DNA of 64,000 bases from Phytophthora colocasiae (taxonomy: Eukaryota; Oomycota; Peronosporomycetes; Peronosporales; Peronosporaceae), in NCBI GenBank assembly GCA_018806915.1, contig JAGKQI010000049.1, positions 1,302,001-1,366,000 on the forward strand, in the 5' to 3' direction. The translations under genes were made by a program, and so were the position numbers. This document shows, piece by piece, positions 21,697 through 33,229 of the stretch (positions within the stretch are counted from its first letter, which is position 1; every line of letters starts with the position of its first letter). Below the pieces are notes generated by a model that was given only the letters and a program-made list of their open reading frames with translations, searched no databases and had not been told where the DNA came from.

Positions 21697-22233
21697 GTGG
21701 CCGTCCGCCAACAACGACGATGCTACGGCAGTCAGTACAATCGACCTGTCGTCTGCAGTTTCCACATTGTAAGGTGGTTTTGTTTGTTGTTGTTAATGAT
21801 GTACAGGAGGCTTATATTATTCGTGCTTGTACTGTAGTATTTTATCGGGAGGAAGTGCAGATGTGGCGTATCCGCAAGGCAAAGTGGCGAGTGTGACGTT
21901 GACGGACGACTTGATTTCGTCCGCGACGGCTGTGACCAAGGTCGTGCTTATGAATGTCGACCTAGACAGCGAGACCTCCTCTCTATCAAAGCTTCTCCCT
22001 TCAACGGTGGAATCTCTCGATCTAGAAAACACGCTGCTCTCGAAATTCCCGGCCGAACTGGGCAGTCTCACATCTCTTCACCAACTGTACGTGAATCTGT
22101 CAATCGAGTACGGAAATTCTAGCTAATTTATTGGTTTTGGGTGTTTCAGACTTCTCGACAACAACTACATCACGACTGTGGATTCTCTGGACGTGATCGA
22201 CTCGATCACTACGCTGTATGTGCTCATTGAGAG

Positions 22234-23386
22234 CAGGGGTTCCGAAAATGTAATTGTTATTGCTAGCCAAAAAGGTGCAATAAAAATAATTCTGCATGTT
22301 GCACTGCAGGTGTGCCAGAAAATTATTGGGGTTATTGCACCGCAATATATAGACGAATGTACCGAAGGTGTATATTGGTAGATTATTGGGGAGATCCTCT
22401 AACGATCTTGCGAACTGTACTCGCATTCCACAGCTTGCGATTTACCTTTAGGAACAAAATGTGTTCCAGATGCAAAGGCGTCATTCCCTGGCGGTACGAC
22501 CCGAGCACTGCTTTCGCTTGACTAAAGAATTGCTCCACTATGTTCGAGGTAGGAGCGATGCAGGAGACGTGACCGCGATGTCGTGGCGCATTCTCGCGCT
22601 GGCGGCGTGCTTCCTCAAGAGCCACGGATGCAAAACTCTTATCAACAGCAGCAAGAGCTGCTGGCGCAATTCCTGGCTTTGATCTCCCCGCCACAAGAGG
22701 TTCTAGCATTGCCGCTTGTTCCCCTGAAAGATATGCCTCCCGGCCTAGCAGTACGTCAACGCAACCATCTTCGAAGTCCCTGCTCTTGACGATTGACGCT
22801 GTTGGAGCAAGGGAGCTACCACAGGAACTTGACGGATTAACGCGTCAAAGAGATCACGCACATCAAGCAGAGTCAGGTTTTCGCCGGGCTGCAACTGCTT
22901 CGACGTCAACTCAAACATCTCGAGGTCGTCCAGCGCATTCATGAGCAGTTTTTCTTTGCGTGGGAGCGGCATCAAGGCCATCACGTCTGCGTCGTTCATT
23001 CCAACCAAGAATTCGCGCGGTTCAAAGTAACGACGTACCATTGCAAACGTCGACGACCACCGCGTTGATTAGCGCAATACTGGACTGAGAAGGGTTACTC
23101 GTCTAAAGCAATAAAAATAGTAAAACAGATTTCATACGGTTGTTTTGGCTTGAGGGTTTTTGAACGCTTGGGCAGAGCCTTGGACGACTTTGAGCGTGAC
23201 GAATTCTTGGATGGAGCCATGGTAGAGGTGCAATTAACCGGTTGGTTGGTTGGAAGGCACTAGGGTTATTGGTCAGTAAACTTGAAAGTAAATAATTGGA
23301 AGCTTCGAAATGTGAACCTGGAAATAAATTATTTTTTCGCTGAAAACGAAAAAAATAAATAATCAATGACATTTTCGGAACCCCTG
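22234..23386 (-). mobile_element. hAT-type deletion derivative
   Basis: 1,153 bp with terminal inverted repeats CAGGGGTTCCGAAAATGT (18 bp perfect, similarity continuing to about 30 bp). It is flanked by a perfect 8-bp target duplication ATTGAGAG (22226-22233 and 23387-23394). CAGGG-type termini and an 8-bp duplication are the hAT signature. It lies wholly within intron 3 of LRR kinase 1. Internal coding sequence is incomplete, so it is non-autonomous. Confidence 0.92.
22383..23220 (-). pseudogene. hAT transposase remnant
   Basis: Fragments on the minus strand: a start region at 23220 (MAPSKNSSRSKSSKALPKRS, basic and serine-rich), a helical piece at 22745-23041 (LDDLEMFELTSKQLQ) and the C-terminal piece at 22383-22709. 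That last piece contains SNIVEQFFSQAKAVLG and MTPLHLEHILFLKVNRKLW, characteristic of the hAT C-terminal dimerisation region. The BED finger and most of the RNase H-like catalytic core are missing. It cannot supply transposition but could be mobilised in trans. Confidence 0.75.
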
Positions 23387-25506
23387 ATTGAGAGGATTCT
23401 GATGGTTTTTTTACTGACTTTTTTACTTTGTATTCCAGGAGCCTTGAGAGCAACAGCATCACGACCTTCTCAGGCGTATTTACCAACCTTGAGTACCTGT
23501 ACTTGGGTTCGAACAACTTGACCAGCATCCCCGCGGCAATTTTCAGTCACTCAAACCTCAAAATTTTGTACGTTCATGCAGCTCTAGCTCTTGTTTTTTT
23601 TTTACGATTTGGTTATCTTAATTTCTCGGAATGGTATAGGAACCTCACCGACAACGCGTTTGCATTCCGCTCCTTCACCACCGAGCAGGCAGAATTCTTG
23701 AACAATCTCGAGACTTTAGAGCTCTCTCCTTCCGATTTTACAGTGGGGTTGGAGTGTGACGACATGCAACAAGTCGCCATTCATGACGTCACCGTGTGCC
23801 TTAGCGATGGAGTCACTTCTAGCACTAACAGAGCTAGTGCGTCCAGCTCAGCAGGGGTGGATGGGTCTGAAGATCAGACTTCATCAGAGTCCTCTTCAAC
23901 CAGTTTGATCTTCGGGATCATCTGTGGTGTTCTAGCTGTCATCATTGCAGCCATCCTCTTTTTCTTCTACCGCCGCAAGAAGAACAGCCTCGTGGACTCC
24001 AAGCTCAGTAGCACTGCTGAGGACAGTTTCCCATCAGCTACTAGCGATTCTGGACGGAGACAGCCATATAATGGCCTAACGACTTCAACTGGAGTCCCTA
24101 TGGGTATCCCAATGAGTGAAAGTGGCGTGGCGATGGGTATCCCAACCGAAACAACAGAAGGTGATGCCAGTACGGGGATTCCAACCACAGACGAAGCTTC
24201 CACCTACCCGTTATCGTTAGGAAATGCTGCTCCATTAGGGAAGAAACCCGCCACATTCTTGTCTATCTGGAGTGATTCAGAGCTTCTCTCCCTTCAGGTT
24301 CGAGTAGAAGACGTGGAAGACGTGAAACAACTAGGAGGTGGAGCGTTCGCGACGGTCTGGCTTGTTCGGTACCGGAACTCACAGCTCTTAGCTTCTAAAC
24401 GTCTTCGACCAGAGCGCAGAACCAAGAAACACACGTCGAATTTCGTGGAGGAAATCAAGTTGATTGCTCATTTCGAGCATCCAAACCTGGTGAAGCTTAT
24501 TGGAGCTGCTTGGACCATCGAGAGCGACTTACAAGCGCTTCTGGAGTACATGGACGGAGGAGATCTCCGACTTTACCTTTCAGACCCAAGTACCCCCTTT
24601 GGCTGGTCATTCCGGAAATTCGACATCGCGATCGGAATGATTGAAGCGCTCGTGTACTTGCACTCGTTCGTGCCCCCACTGGTTCATAGGGATCTTAAGT
24701 CCAAGAACGTCTTGTTATCGTCGGATTTCCAAGCCAAGTTAAGCGATTTCGGGACGTCTCGGTTCCGGTCGGTAGAAAACACAATGACGGCTGGTGTTGG
24801 AACCGGTCGCTGGCTCGCTCCTGAAGTGATTCGAGGTGATACCGACTACGGCTGCTCAGCGGATATCTACAGCTTCGGTGCGTTGTTGACCGAATTGGAC
24901 ACGAACCAGATCCCGTACAGCAACGCAAGAGGTTCCAACGGCAAGATCCTGACGGATATGACGATTTTACACCGTGTTGCAACGGGGAAACTACACCCCG
25001 AAGTTCGATCGACTTGTGGAGCGTCCTTAAAAGCATTAGTAGAACGGTGTTTGGTGGAAGACCCGACCAAACGACCGACTGCTACTGTCATTGCGTACGA
25101 CCTGCGGGTGATCCAAAAGGAGATGGCTGCTTCGCTCTAAAAACGAAGGATAGAAGGTGATTTATTCGACAGTAGCGTGCTACTGTAGCGTCTACATGTA
25201 AGAAGCACTTAAGCGTAAACTGTCCCTACAGTCAAGGAACGACGGTCACTTTGAATGGACGAAGTTCGGTATCGTGGAAGTCACCAGTACACTGTACTTT
25301 ACATCCTCGTTCCTGTGCGACCCAGCTGGTCTTAGTTAGCAGTCGTTCCCCTGGCACAGCTTGGTATTATAGGTCCCAGCTTGTTTTGCGTCAAGGATTT
25401 GTATCTCTGGTCGCCTCTGAGCATGCGCAAGTCACAGGTGTCAGTGTCGCTCCTTTGCATCACCTTGTGTTCCCCTTCCTCCACTTTCAAAAAAAAGTCT
25501 CAGAGA

Positions 25507-28367
25507 ATGACGAGAAGTCGAACGGGAAGTGGTCGGAGCTTTTTGCTAGTGCTGTTGGTGCTGACTTCCATCCCGAATTTCATTCGTGGGGACTGTGCCT
25601 CGGGTTCCTCGACGTTGACAACCGACGGGTGTTCGGGATGTGGTGACTACGATTTGTGTCTTGGCTTCACATCTAAGACCAAATGTTCAGGCTCAGGCTG
25701 CGAGACGGACGGAGACTGCACGTACCAGTGTATGACAGTTGATGGGAATATGACCACTTTGGACGTGTTGATTGACTTTGGAGGGTGGAAAAGCGCGAAA
25801 GAGACAGCTATGGGTGGTTATACGGCTGCGGAATTAGCAGGTTATCCAGACTTCACAGACACGTGGCCGTCGGCTAATAATGACGACGTGACTGCTATTG
25901 GGACGGTCGAGTTGTCTTCTGCAGTCGAGACGTTGTACGTGAACTTATCTAGTTTTTTTTTATCTGGGATTCGTGGATTAATTATTCTTGATAGTATTGT
26001 GTCAGGAGGAACTGCAGCGGTTAATTACCCGCAAGGAAAAGTGGCGAGTGTCACGCTCACCTCGGACTTTATTTCATCTGCTACTGCGGTGACGAGAGTT
26101 GTGTTGCAGAATATCGGATTATCTTCTCAAGTGGATGATCTCCCGACGTTCCTCCCGTCGACCGTTAAGAACCTGGACCTCTCGAACACGGTATTGTCGA
26201 CGTTTCCTGGGAATCTCGGGAAGATTAAAGCTCTGGAGCAGTTGTAAGTGGTGTTTTCCTTGGTTTTCGGTCTAGATATTTGTTAATTTTTTTGTGTTTC
26301 AGGATTTTGGACTACAACTACATCACGACTGTGGACGCTATGGACGTAATGAGCTCCATTACTACTTTGTAAGTGGCGAAACGTTTAGCATCTATGACGA
26401 GAGGGGAACTGACTTTCTTTGATACTTACAGGAGCCTGGAGAAGAACAGCATATCGGCTTTCACTGGCGTCTTCTCTAATCTTGAATACCTGTACGTGTC
26501 TGATTTTTTTTAAACGAAGTTTGGCTTGTTGATTAACTGTTGTTTGTAGATTTTTGGGTGAAAACAATCTGACGAGTGTTCCTGCTGCTATCTACAAACA
26601 TTCGTATCTAAAAACGCTGTGCGTGCTCTTCAGTGTCTACAATTTCTTGTCTACAAATACTAACTACACTGTGTGATTCTCGTTAGAAATCTAACAGGTA
26701 ACTCGTTCACCGTCCGAGAATTTACCAGTGCACAAGCTGAGTATTTAACCAATCTGGAGACGCTATATCTCTCCGATTCCGACTTTACGGTGGATCTGGA
26801 CTGCGACGACAGTGAACAGGTCGCAATCCACGACGTGACAGTCTGTCTTGGCTCTGGAGTTACTGCTTCGTCCAGTGATAAGAGCGCTGCCGCCACTAGC
26901 ACCACAAAAACAGACTCAACCACTGACAGTAAAAAGTCATCAAGCTCTAACAGTGCAGCTGGTTCAGACACGACGGTATCCAGTAACTCCAGTTCCTCTT
27001 CTTCGTCGACTGGGATCATTGTAGGCATCGTGTGTGGAGTGTTGGTCGCTCTGTTCGCCGCCTTCCTGTTCGTACTATATCGGAGGAAACAACGCGATTC
27101 AGCACGACGGAAGTTCATGGACTCCTTCTCAGGCACACGATTCCCCTCAATAGACAGTGATCTGGTGCTACAACAGCCGTACGATGGACTCAGGACGTCC
27201 GCAGTCTTCGGTATGGACATCCCAATGACGTCCACCGAGTTCTCCATGCTAAACCGAACAGAAGGGGGCGACACAGAGACCTCCACGACTATCCCTATGA
27301 CTTCCACCGAGTACTCCATGCTAAATCGACCACAAGGGGGTGACACAGAGAACAGTATGGGGATCCCTACTTCAGCACAAGGAACCTCAGCATATCCGTC
27401 GTCTCAACCTACAGAAGAAGCAAAAGACAGGAATCCCAACCGGTTCATGTCCATCTGGAACGATCCAGATTTACTCTCCTTACAAGTGCGTGCAGCAGAC
27501 GTTAAGGATCTAAAACCACTCGGCAGCGGTGCGTTCGCTATGGTTTGGCTCGTCCGGTATCGAGAGTCCCAATTGCTGGCATCCAAACGTCTTCGACCGG
27601 AAAGGCGAACGAAGAAACACACAGCAATGTTCATTGAAGAGATCAAGCTCATCGCCAAGTTCGACCACCCGAATCTCGTCAACTTCATCGGTGCAGCGTG
27701 GACCATAGAGAGCGACTTGCAGATGCTGCTGGAGTACATGGATGGAGGAGATCTACGTCGATATCTGGCCGATCCACTGACTCCAATTGGCTGGACAAAG
27801 AGGAAGTTCGACATTGCCATTGGAGTGATCGAAGGTCTCGTATATCTCCATTCCTTCGTGCCTCCATTGGTACATCGCGACTTGAAGTCCAAGAATGTAT
27901 TGCTTTCTGCTGATTTCACAGCAAAATTGAGTGATTTTGGAGCTTCTCGCTTCCGGTCAGTAGAGAACACAATGACTGGAGGTGTAGGCACTGGTCGATG
28001 GCTCGCACCGGAGGTGATTCGAGGTGACGCGGACTATGGATCAGCCGCTGATATCTACAGCTTCGGCGCTTTACTGACGGAACTGGATACGAATAAAATC
28101 CCATACAGCAACGCAAGAGCTTCGAACGGGAAGATCCTGTCGGATATGACGATTCTCCATCGAGTTGCAACGGGAACTCTACATCCAGAGGTAGGATCGG
28201 ACTGTTCTCCAGCGTTGAAAGACTTGGTGGAACAGTGTCTAGTTGAGGATCAAACGAAGCGACCAGCAGCCACAGCTATCGCGTACGAATTGCGATTGAT
28301 CAAGAAGGACATGGCTGCATTCTTCGCTTCTCAATCTGCAGATTTGAGTCTTAGTGAACTCAGTTGA
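25507..28367 (+). CDS. LRR receptor-like TKL kinase 2
   Basis: Six exons: 25507-25934, 25995-26243, 26303-26368, 26432-26491, 26550-26618 and 26687-28367, giving 850 residues, all introns phase 2 and 59-68 bp. The ATG was chosen to start the signal peptide (SFLLVLLVLTSIPNFIRG). A Cys-rich module (GCSGCGDYDLCLGF...CETDGDCTYQC) follows, then short LRRs, roughly one per small exon. A Ser-rich stalk leads to a membrane helix near 396-420. The juxtamembrane region contains a degenerate duplication (IPMTSTEFSMLNR / IPMTSTEYSMLNR). The kinase domain is about 560-825 with glycine loop GSGAFAMVW, catalytic Lys near 588, HRDLKSKN near 684, DFG and APEVIRG. It is probably a cell-surface sensor; the ligand is unknown. 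Tandem paralog of the disrupted gene upstream. Confidence 0.85.
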
Positions 28368-28585
28368 GGTGCATGTATCTACGTCGTTGTAGTATTAAAA
28401 AAATATTCAAACAAAATGTGTCCTACAACATTGATCCGCCCTGATCATCTCCAGACCACACGTTAGGTGAGACCTTGATGTGCTGTTCAAATCTCGTATG
28501 GTTGAAGCGTGAGCAGAGGGTGGCTTCGTTCCCTCTTCCAAGGTCCATTTCGACTTTACGTCTCGGCACCACCAGAACTCGAAAG

Positions 28586-30175
28586 ATGAAGCTTGTGTCG
28601 CAATTCCCAACGGACAAACGTGAAGTTGTGGTTGCCACTGCTGCAGTGGTGACTGTCAGTCTATTGATCTCGTACTTGTCGAAGCGAAATGACAAGGAAA
28701 AGCGGAAAATGGCTCACGTCCCTGCCTCTACCCTTCCGATACTGGGCAATATGCTGGATATGACCGCCAACATGCCACGCTTCCACGACTGGATCAGTGA
28801 GCAATGCGCAGCGGTCAACAACGAGCCGTGGACACTGCAGATCCCCGGTAAAGAGCCGTGGATTGTATTGTCATCCGCCGAGCTGTTCGAGGACGTTCTC
28901 AAGACCCAAGCGGACAATTTCCTCCGTGGTCCAGTGAGTCAACATCAGGCGTACGATGTGCTTGGCAACGGTCTGTCCACAGCAGACGGTGACGTCTGGT
29001 TCTACCATCGGAAAACGTCGAGTCATTTGTTCTCCATGCAAATGATGCGGACGGTGATGGAGGATACTGTACGGGAGAAACTCGACGTGCTTTTGGACGT
29101 TCTTGGTCAGTATTCAGTCCGTGGTAAGCCCTTCGGTATCAAGAAGGAGTTGAGTCACTTTACTATGGACGTATTCTCGAAAATCGGTTTTGGGGTCGAG
29201 TTGGATACGCTTAAGAACACGTTCGAGAGTGAAGAAGACCATGAGTTCCTGGAAGCTTTCAACGTGGCGTCGGTAGCATTCGGTGTCCGGATTCAGACGC
29301 CCACGTGGCTCTGGGAACTCAAGAAGTACTTCAACATTGGCTGGGAGAAGGTTCTTATGGACAGTTGCAAGAAGTTTCACGACTTCATCGACAGCTTCAT
29401 TGTCAAGGCGATTCAAGCGAAAAACGAGAAAAAGGAGGCTCGCGACCTCATCTCCCTCTTCTTAGAGAGCAAAATCGATATTGGCGATCTGGATATCAAG
29501 GAGGATGAAGCTCAGATCATGAGGGACATGGCTATAACCTTCATCTTCGCCGGGAAAGACTCCGTCGCGCACAGTATCGGTTGGTTCATCGTGAATATGA
29601 ACCGGTATCCGGAGATTCTGCGCAGGGTTCGAGAGGAAATGCTGCAAAAACTACCAGGTCTGTTTAGTGGTCAGATTCGGGTCCCGACCAGTGCTCAACT
29701 GCAGGATCTCGTGTACCTTGACGCTGTCATTCGGGAGAATATCCGTCTGCATCCGTCCACGGGTTTCATCATGCGCCAAGCAGTGGAAGCCACCACGTTG
29801 GTGGACGGCACGTTCGTAGACAAGGAAGTGTCGGTGCTTCTGCCCTCGTACGCTAACGCCCGCAACCCGAGGACGTGGGGGGATGACGCGCACGAGTTCA
29901 AGCCCGATCGGTTCATCGACTCCGAAACGGGGAAACTGCGCAACTTCTCGCCCTTCGTCTTCAGCAGCTTCGGGTCCGGTCCACATATTTGTCTGGGTCA
30001 GAAATTTGCGCTGATGGAGCTCAAGTTGTCCCTTGCGACGTTGTTCAGTAAGTTCGACGTCAAGACAGTGGAAAACCCGTGGGAAATGACGTACGAGTTC
30101 TCGCTTACGATCCCGGTTAAAGGTCCCATGGATGTATTGGTTACTACGTTCACTGTCACTGCTGACTCGGCTTGA
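28586..30175 (+). CDS. Cytochrome P450 monooxygenase, CYP86/94-like
   Basis: Single-exon gene of 529 residues. The chosen ATG begins MKLVSQFPTDKREVVV, directly before a membrane anchor (about 12-30); an upstream in-frame start would place 37 unlikely residues before it. Hallmarks are a Pro-rich hinge (LPILGNMLDM), an I-helix oxygen-binding motif AGKDS (in FIFAGKDSVAHS), E-x-x-R (ENIR), an FKPDRF-like segment and the heme loop FGSGPHICLG with Cys469 as axial ligand. The closest resemblance by eye is the fatty-acid omega-hydroxylase clan, so it may hydroxylate fatty acids or xenobiotics in the ER. The substrate is inferred. No break is seen. Confidence 0.85.
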   Translation: MKLVSQFPTDKREVVVATAAVVTVSLLISYLSKRNDKEKRKMAHVPASTLPILGNMLDMTANMPRFHDWISEQCAAVNNEPWTLQIPGKEPWIVLSSAELFEDVLKTQADNFLRGPVSQHQAYDVLGNGLSTADGDVWFYHRKTSSHLFSMQMMRTVMEDTVREKLDVLLDVLGQYSVRGKPFGIKKELSHFTMDVFSKIGFGVELDTLKNTFESEEDHEFLEAFNVASVAFGVRIQTPTWLWELKKYFNIGWEKVLMDSCKKFHDFIDSFIVKAIQAKNEKKEARDLISLFLESKIDIGDLDIKEDEAQIMRDMAITFIFAGKDSVAHSIGWFIVNMNRYPEILRRVREEMLQKLPGLFSGQIRVPTSAQLQDLVYLDAVIRENIRLHPSTGFIMRQAVEATTLVDGTFVDKEVSVLLPSYANARNPRTWGDDAHEFKPDRFIDSETGKLRNFSPFVFSSFGSGPHICLGQKFALMELKLSLATLFSKFDVKTVENPWEMTYEFSLTIPVKGPMDVLVTTFTVTADSA

Positions 30176-30264
30176 AAGTTCATGTAGTTTGGTTGAAAGT
30201 CTCACGGAATTCAAATTCATTAACAATGTTACGAGACGAATGGAACTTGCAACTGCAAAAACTC

Positions 30265-31776
30265 TTAGGCGTTTTCAATGGGGGACTTCACCTCCACGAA
30301 ACCAGGGGATTTAGCCTTCTTCGAGTCAAATAGAGCCTCAATGTCTTCGAGCAAGATGCCCTTGGTCTCCGGGCAGAAAAAGTAGGTGAAAATGCCACAG
30401 GTGCAGCACAGACCGGCGAACAGGAAGAAGACACCGTTGATGTTTAGGTGCGGGAAAAGCTTCACCACTTCCGTCATGACAGCACCCATAGCCCAGTTAG
30501 CAGCAGTGGACAGCGTCACACCCGTAGCACGCACGCTCAATGGGAAGATCTCAGCCGGGTAGATCCAGCACACGGGACCCCACGAAATTGCGAAGTTGAA
30601 GACGAAGAAGGCTGAGCCGACACAGATGAACCAACCACCCACGCTTGGGCAACCGGCATCATCGACGTTACCATCGCAAATGGCAGTGAACAGGATGGCA
30701 GCGAACAAGTGACCCACAACCATACCGACAGCACCGATCAATAGTAGCTGACGACGGCCGAGTGTATCCACCCAGCGCATGGCTGGAATGGTACTCAAGA
30801 AGTTGACTCCCGATAGGAAGAACGCCGAGTAGATACCAGCATTCGTGATATCCTTGAAAATGAGCGCACCGTAGCTGAAGATCGGGTTGATACCGGTTGC
30901 CTGCTGCAACACTTGCAGCAACATGGCAATGATCACACGTTTGCGGATGGAAGGCTCGAGCAGCTCCATGAGGCCCTTGTTAGCAGCCAATTCCTCTTCC
31001 ACTTGGTCCCCGATAGCTTCCAATTCGTGAGCAACGTTGTCGGTCATACGAAGTCGCTTTAGGATCTGCTCAGCTTTGTCTTTACCTTTGTGCATGTACG
31101 TCCAACGAGGGCTCTCCGGTACGAACCAGATTCCGAGCATCACGACTAGAGGAGCAGCCATGGCCACACCATTGGTGGTACGCCAACCACGGTCCCGGTT
31201 CTCCACAATGATGTTGACGACGTTGGCCAAGAAGAGACCCGTGACGACCGTCATCTGCATGAAACCTGAGAGCAGACCACGTAGCTCCTTAGGGGCCATC
31301 TCGGCACCGAAAAGCGGTAGCGAGAAGGACGAGTTACCGACACCGAAGCCCTGTACCACACGGGCGGCGTACATAAGGTTATGCTCTTGTGCCTTGTTGA
31401 AGCACACCCACGACGTGCCGATGCAGAAGAGAATACTGGCACAGAAGATCGTAGCGCGACGACCGAGTTTGTCAGCGACGATACCACCGATGAAGGCACC
31501 AGCGAGACACCCGAGGTTGTACGACATGTTGTACCACACAGTGAAGTCGGCCCACTCGGACGGCAGGTCGGATGATGAGGCTGTGCATTCCTTATACGTG
31601 TGGCCGTGCCAGCCCACGCAGTAGTCATAGATGAACGAGTCCATGATGAGCACTCCCGAAGTCACACCCTGGTCGTAGCCGAAGAAGAGACCACCCAAAG
31701 CAGCGAAGACGCACACGATGATCGCGTACTTGCGAGAGCCCTCAGTGGGGACGTCGTCGACGTCTTGAGTGCTCAT
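30265..31776 (-). CDS. Sugar (hexose) transporter, MFS
   Basis: 503 residues, intronless, with twelve predicted membrane helices. Family signatures are GGLFFGYDQGVTSGVL in helix 1, GGIVADKLGRR after helix 2, PESPRW closing the first half, QQATGINPIFSYGA in helix 7, DTLGRRQLLL and PETKG near the end. These match the eukaryotic proton-coupled hexose carriers of the plasma membrane. The C-terminal tail is short and charged. An Inr-like sequence lies about 41 bases upstream of the ATG. It is tail-to-tail with the P450 gene, 89 bp between stops. In a plant pathogen it would plausibly take up host sugars, which is an inference. Confidence 0.88.
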   Translation of the reverse strand: MSTQDVDDVPTEGSRKYAIIVCVFAALGGLFFGYDQGVTSGVLIMDSFIYDYCVGWHGHTYKECTASSSDLPSEWADFTVWYNMSYNLGCLAGAFIGGIVADKLGRRATIFCASILFCIGTSWVCFNKAQEHNLMYAARVVQGFGVGNSSFSLPLFGAEMAPKELRGLLSGFMQMTVVTGLFLANVVNIIVENRDRGWRTTNGVAMAAPLVVMLGIWFVPESPRWTYMHKGKDKAEQILKRLRMTDNVAHELEAIGDQVEEELAANKGLMELLEPSIRKRVIIAMLLQVLQQATGINPIFSYGALIFKDITNAGIYSAFFLSGVNFLSTIPAMRWVDTLGRRQLLLIGAVGMVVGHLFAAILFTAICDGNVDDAGCPSVGGWFICVGSAFFVFNFAISWGPVCWIYPAEIFPLSVRATGVTLSTAANWAMGAVMTEVVKLFPHLNINGVFFLFAGLCCTCGIFTYFFCPETKGILLEDIEALFDSKKAKSPGFVEVKSPIENA

Positions 31777-33229
31777 GATCGGAAAGGACTTGAACTGGAC
31801 TTGCTAGAAGCGAAGAAAGTTGGAGAATGAAGAAAAACAGCGGAGCCTCAGACAGTAAAAGGTAGGGTAGGCTCACGTCGCTCGTGACTTGACTACGTTT
31901 AGTTGAAGTTCCTGTTGAAGCTGGTAGGATAACCTTCACTTTGTCCAAAGGCGACTTAGACCGCATCTCGGCTGCTTCTGCGTGACCTCTACTTGATTTA
32001 TTTTCCCTGCAAAGGATGCAGGGTCGTCACGTCACGAGGATTTATGCCATCGTTTTGCATTTGCACCGACCTGATCAAAATTAATCTGGCAGATCGGCCA
32101 TGCACGGTTACCACCCGCCGTGGTAAGGCGATATGATCAAGATCGCCGGCATAAAGCTGTCAAACATGCTAGTGGCCATGAGCATCAAGAGTACAATGGC
32201 AACCGCAGAGCTAGAAGCACAGTCGGATGCAGGCTGAAGTTCCTACGGGTACGATCAGCCGAGGCAGAAAATGAAGATGGGACGCTGGGATATCGGCACT
32301 CTGCAGATCTATTTTTTCGGGAATCGAAGCACTGTAGAAGATAAATTGAGCTAGTCAAGGACACACGTTGGGCTGTTGTGCTTGTTGCAGCTTTTGCTAC
32401 CAAGAAAATGGTGCCGCCAAGGTTTTATATCTATCTAGGTTGGAGCTTTCACAGCGAAACTCAATTGTCTGGTTGAACTACGGGCAGTTGCTGGTGTTGC
32501 ACCCTCACTTGATTCATGCGGTAGCCCCTCTCAACTCGATCAGATCCCTCGATTGTAACGTCCGACTTACGAGCGCAATGTGTCGACTACAGTGCCACTC
32601 GCTCGGCGTTCCCGCTGGGATATCCCGGCGTCTGTCGTTCGCCATCGCAGAAATGAATTCCAGACTAGAACCATATATAAACAGCGAGTTGAGTTGGAAT
32701 CGAGACGCGAGTGTCTGTGGGTTAATCGGCGATTCATTCTGGATCCGCCTCAGAAGTGGTAAGGCAAGTTACCACAGCGACTTGTTCTGAAGGATCTAAA
32801 ACGCAAGTACCACGGATCAAGGCCATTCATGTTACATGAGTCGTTTACAGAAGCTCATTGAGTCAAAGCTAACGTTGCTTCCAAGTTGATCCCAAATCAG
32901 GACCGCCGAACGAGATGCCGAAGAGTGTAGCTCTTGAAGACGTACTGCAACTCGCTGAACGAATGCCAAATCGCCGTCATAAATCAAGTGGCCGCAAAAG
33001 ATACGCATCATTGCCCCGATGACTCCAGCAAAGTTTGCCTGCTTTTAGTCCGGCGGTATCACCTGGTTGAACCGTCACCATGGTCACAGCTTTGCCACGT
33101 ACCCCGACACGACGCCTGCCGACGGTAGTGACGCACAACCTAACACCATTTCGTGATGAACAACGCCAGTCTTCTCCAGCACAGCTAACCCGTCACAGCA
33201 CACGCGCGTGCTCCTGCCGCGGCCAAATC
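31777..33229. other. Intergenic region, no supported gene
   Basis: Includes the hexose-transporter promoter at the left. ORFs such as 32368-32790 lack an ATG context or domain. A short open stretch at 32913-33020 is anonymous. Decayed repeat sequence is likely but was not identified. Confidence 0.4.
31817..31829 (-). promoter_or_regulatory. Inr-like core promoter of the hexose transporter
   Basis: Minus-strand CATTCTCCAACTT matches CATTYYNCAWTTT at 12 of 13 positions and lies about 40-53 bases upstream of the ATG, in the expected position for an oomycete initiator. Confidence 0.55.

Larger units (their letters stand above)
18595..25140 (+). pseudogene. LRR receptor-like kinase 1, disrupted by a MULE
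   Basis: Host exons, by comparison with the intact paralog at 25507: 18595-18935 plus 21706-21768 (exon 1 split by the MULE), 21838-22086, 22150-22215, 23439-23567 and 23640-25140. Apart from the insertion the frame is intact (equivalent to 782 residues). Domains in order are a signal peptide (MGTTSAGLLLWTL start), a Cys-rich module (GCSGCGEFDLCLGF), LRRs (NNYITTV, LESNSITTF, LGSNNLTSIP), a membrane helix (LIFGIICGVLAVIIAAILF) and a TKL-class kinase. The kinase has GGGAFATVW, LASKRL lysine, HRDLKSKN, DFG and APEVIRG. The exon-1 insertion should abolish the extracellular part; the kinase half could still be expressed from a cryptic promoter. A hAT derivative sits inside intron 3. Confidence 0.85.

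Noticed and set aside
22178..22381. Plus-strand ORF across the hAT left end
   Set aside because: It spans exon 3, its intron and the transposon end; splice sites and the 8-bp duplication explain the sequence better.
31037..31624. Plus-strand ORF of 195 codons
   Set aside because: Lies antisense to the hexose transporter, whose motifs are unambiguous on the other strand.
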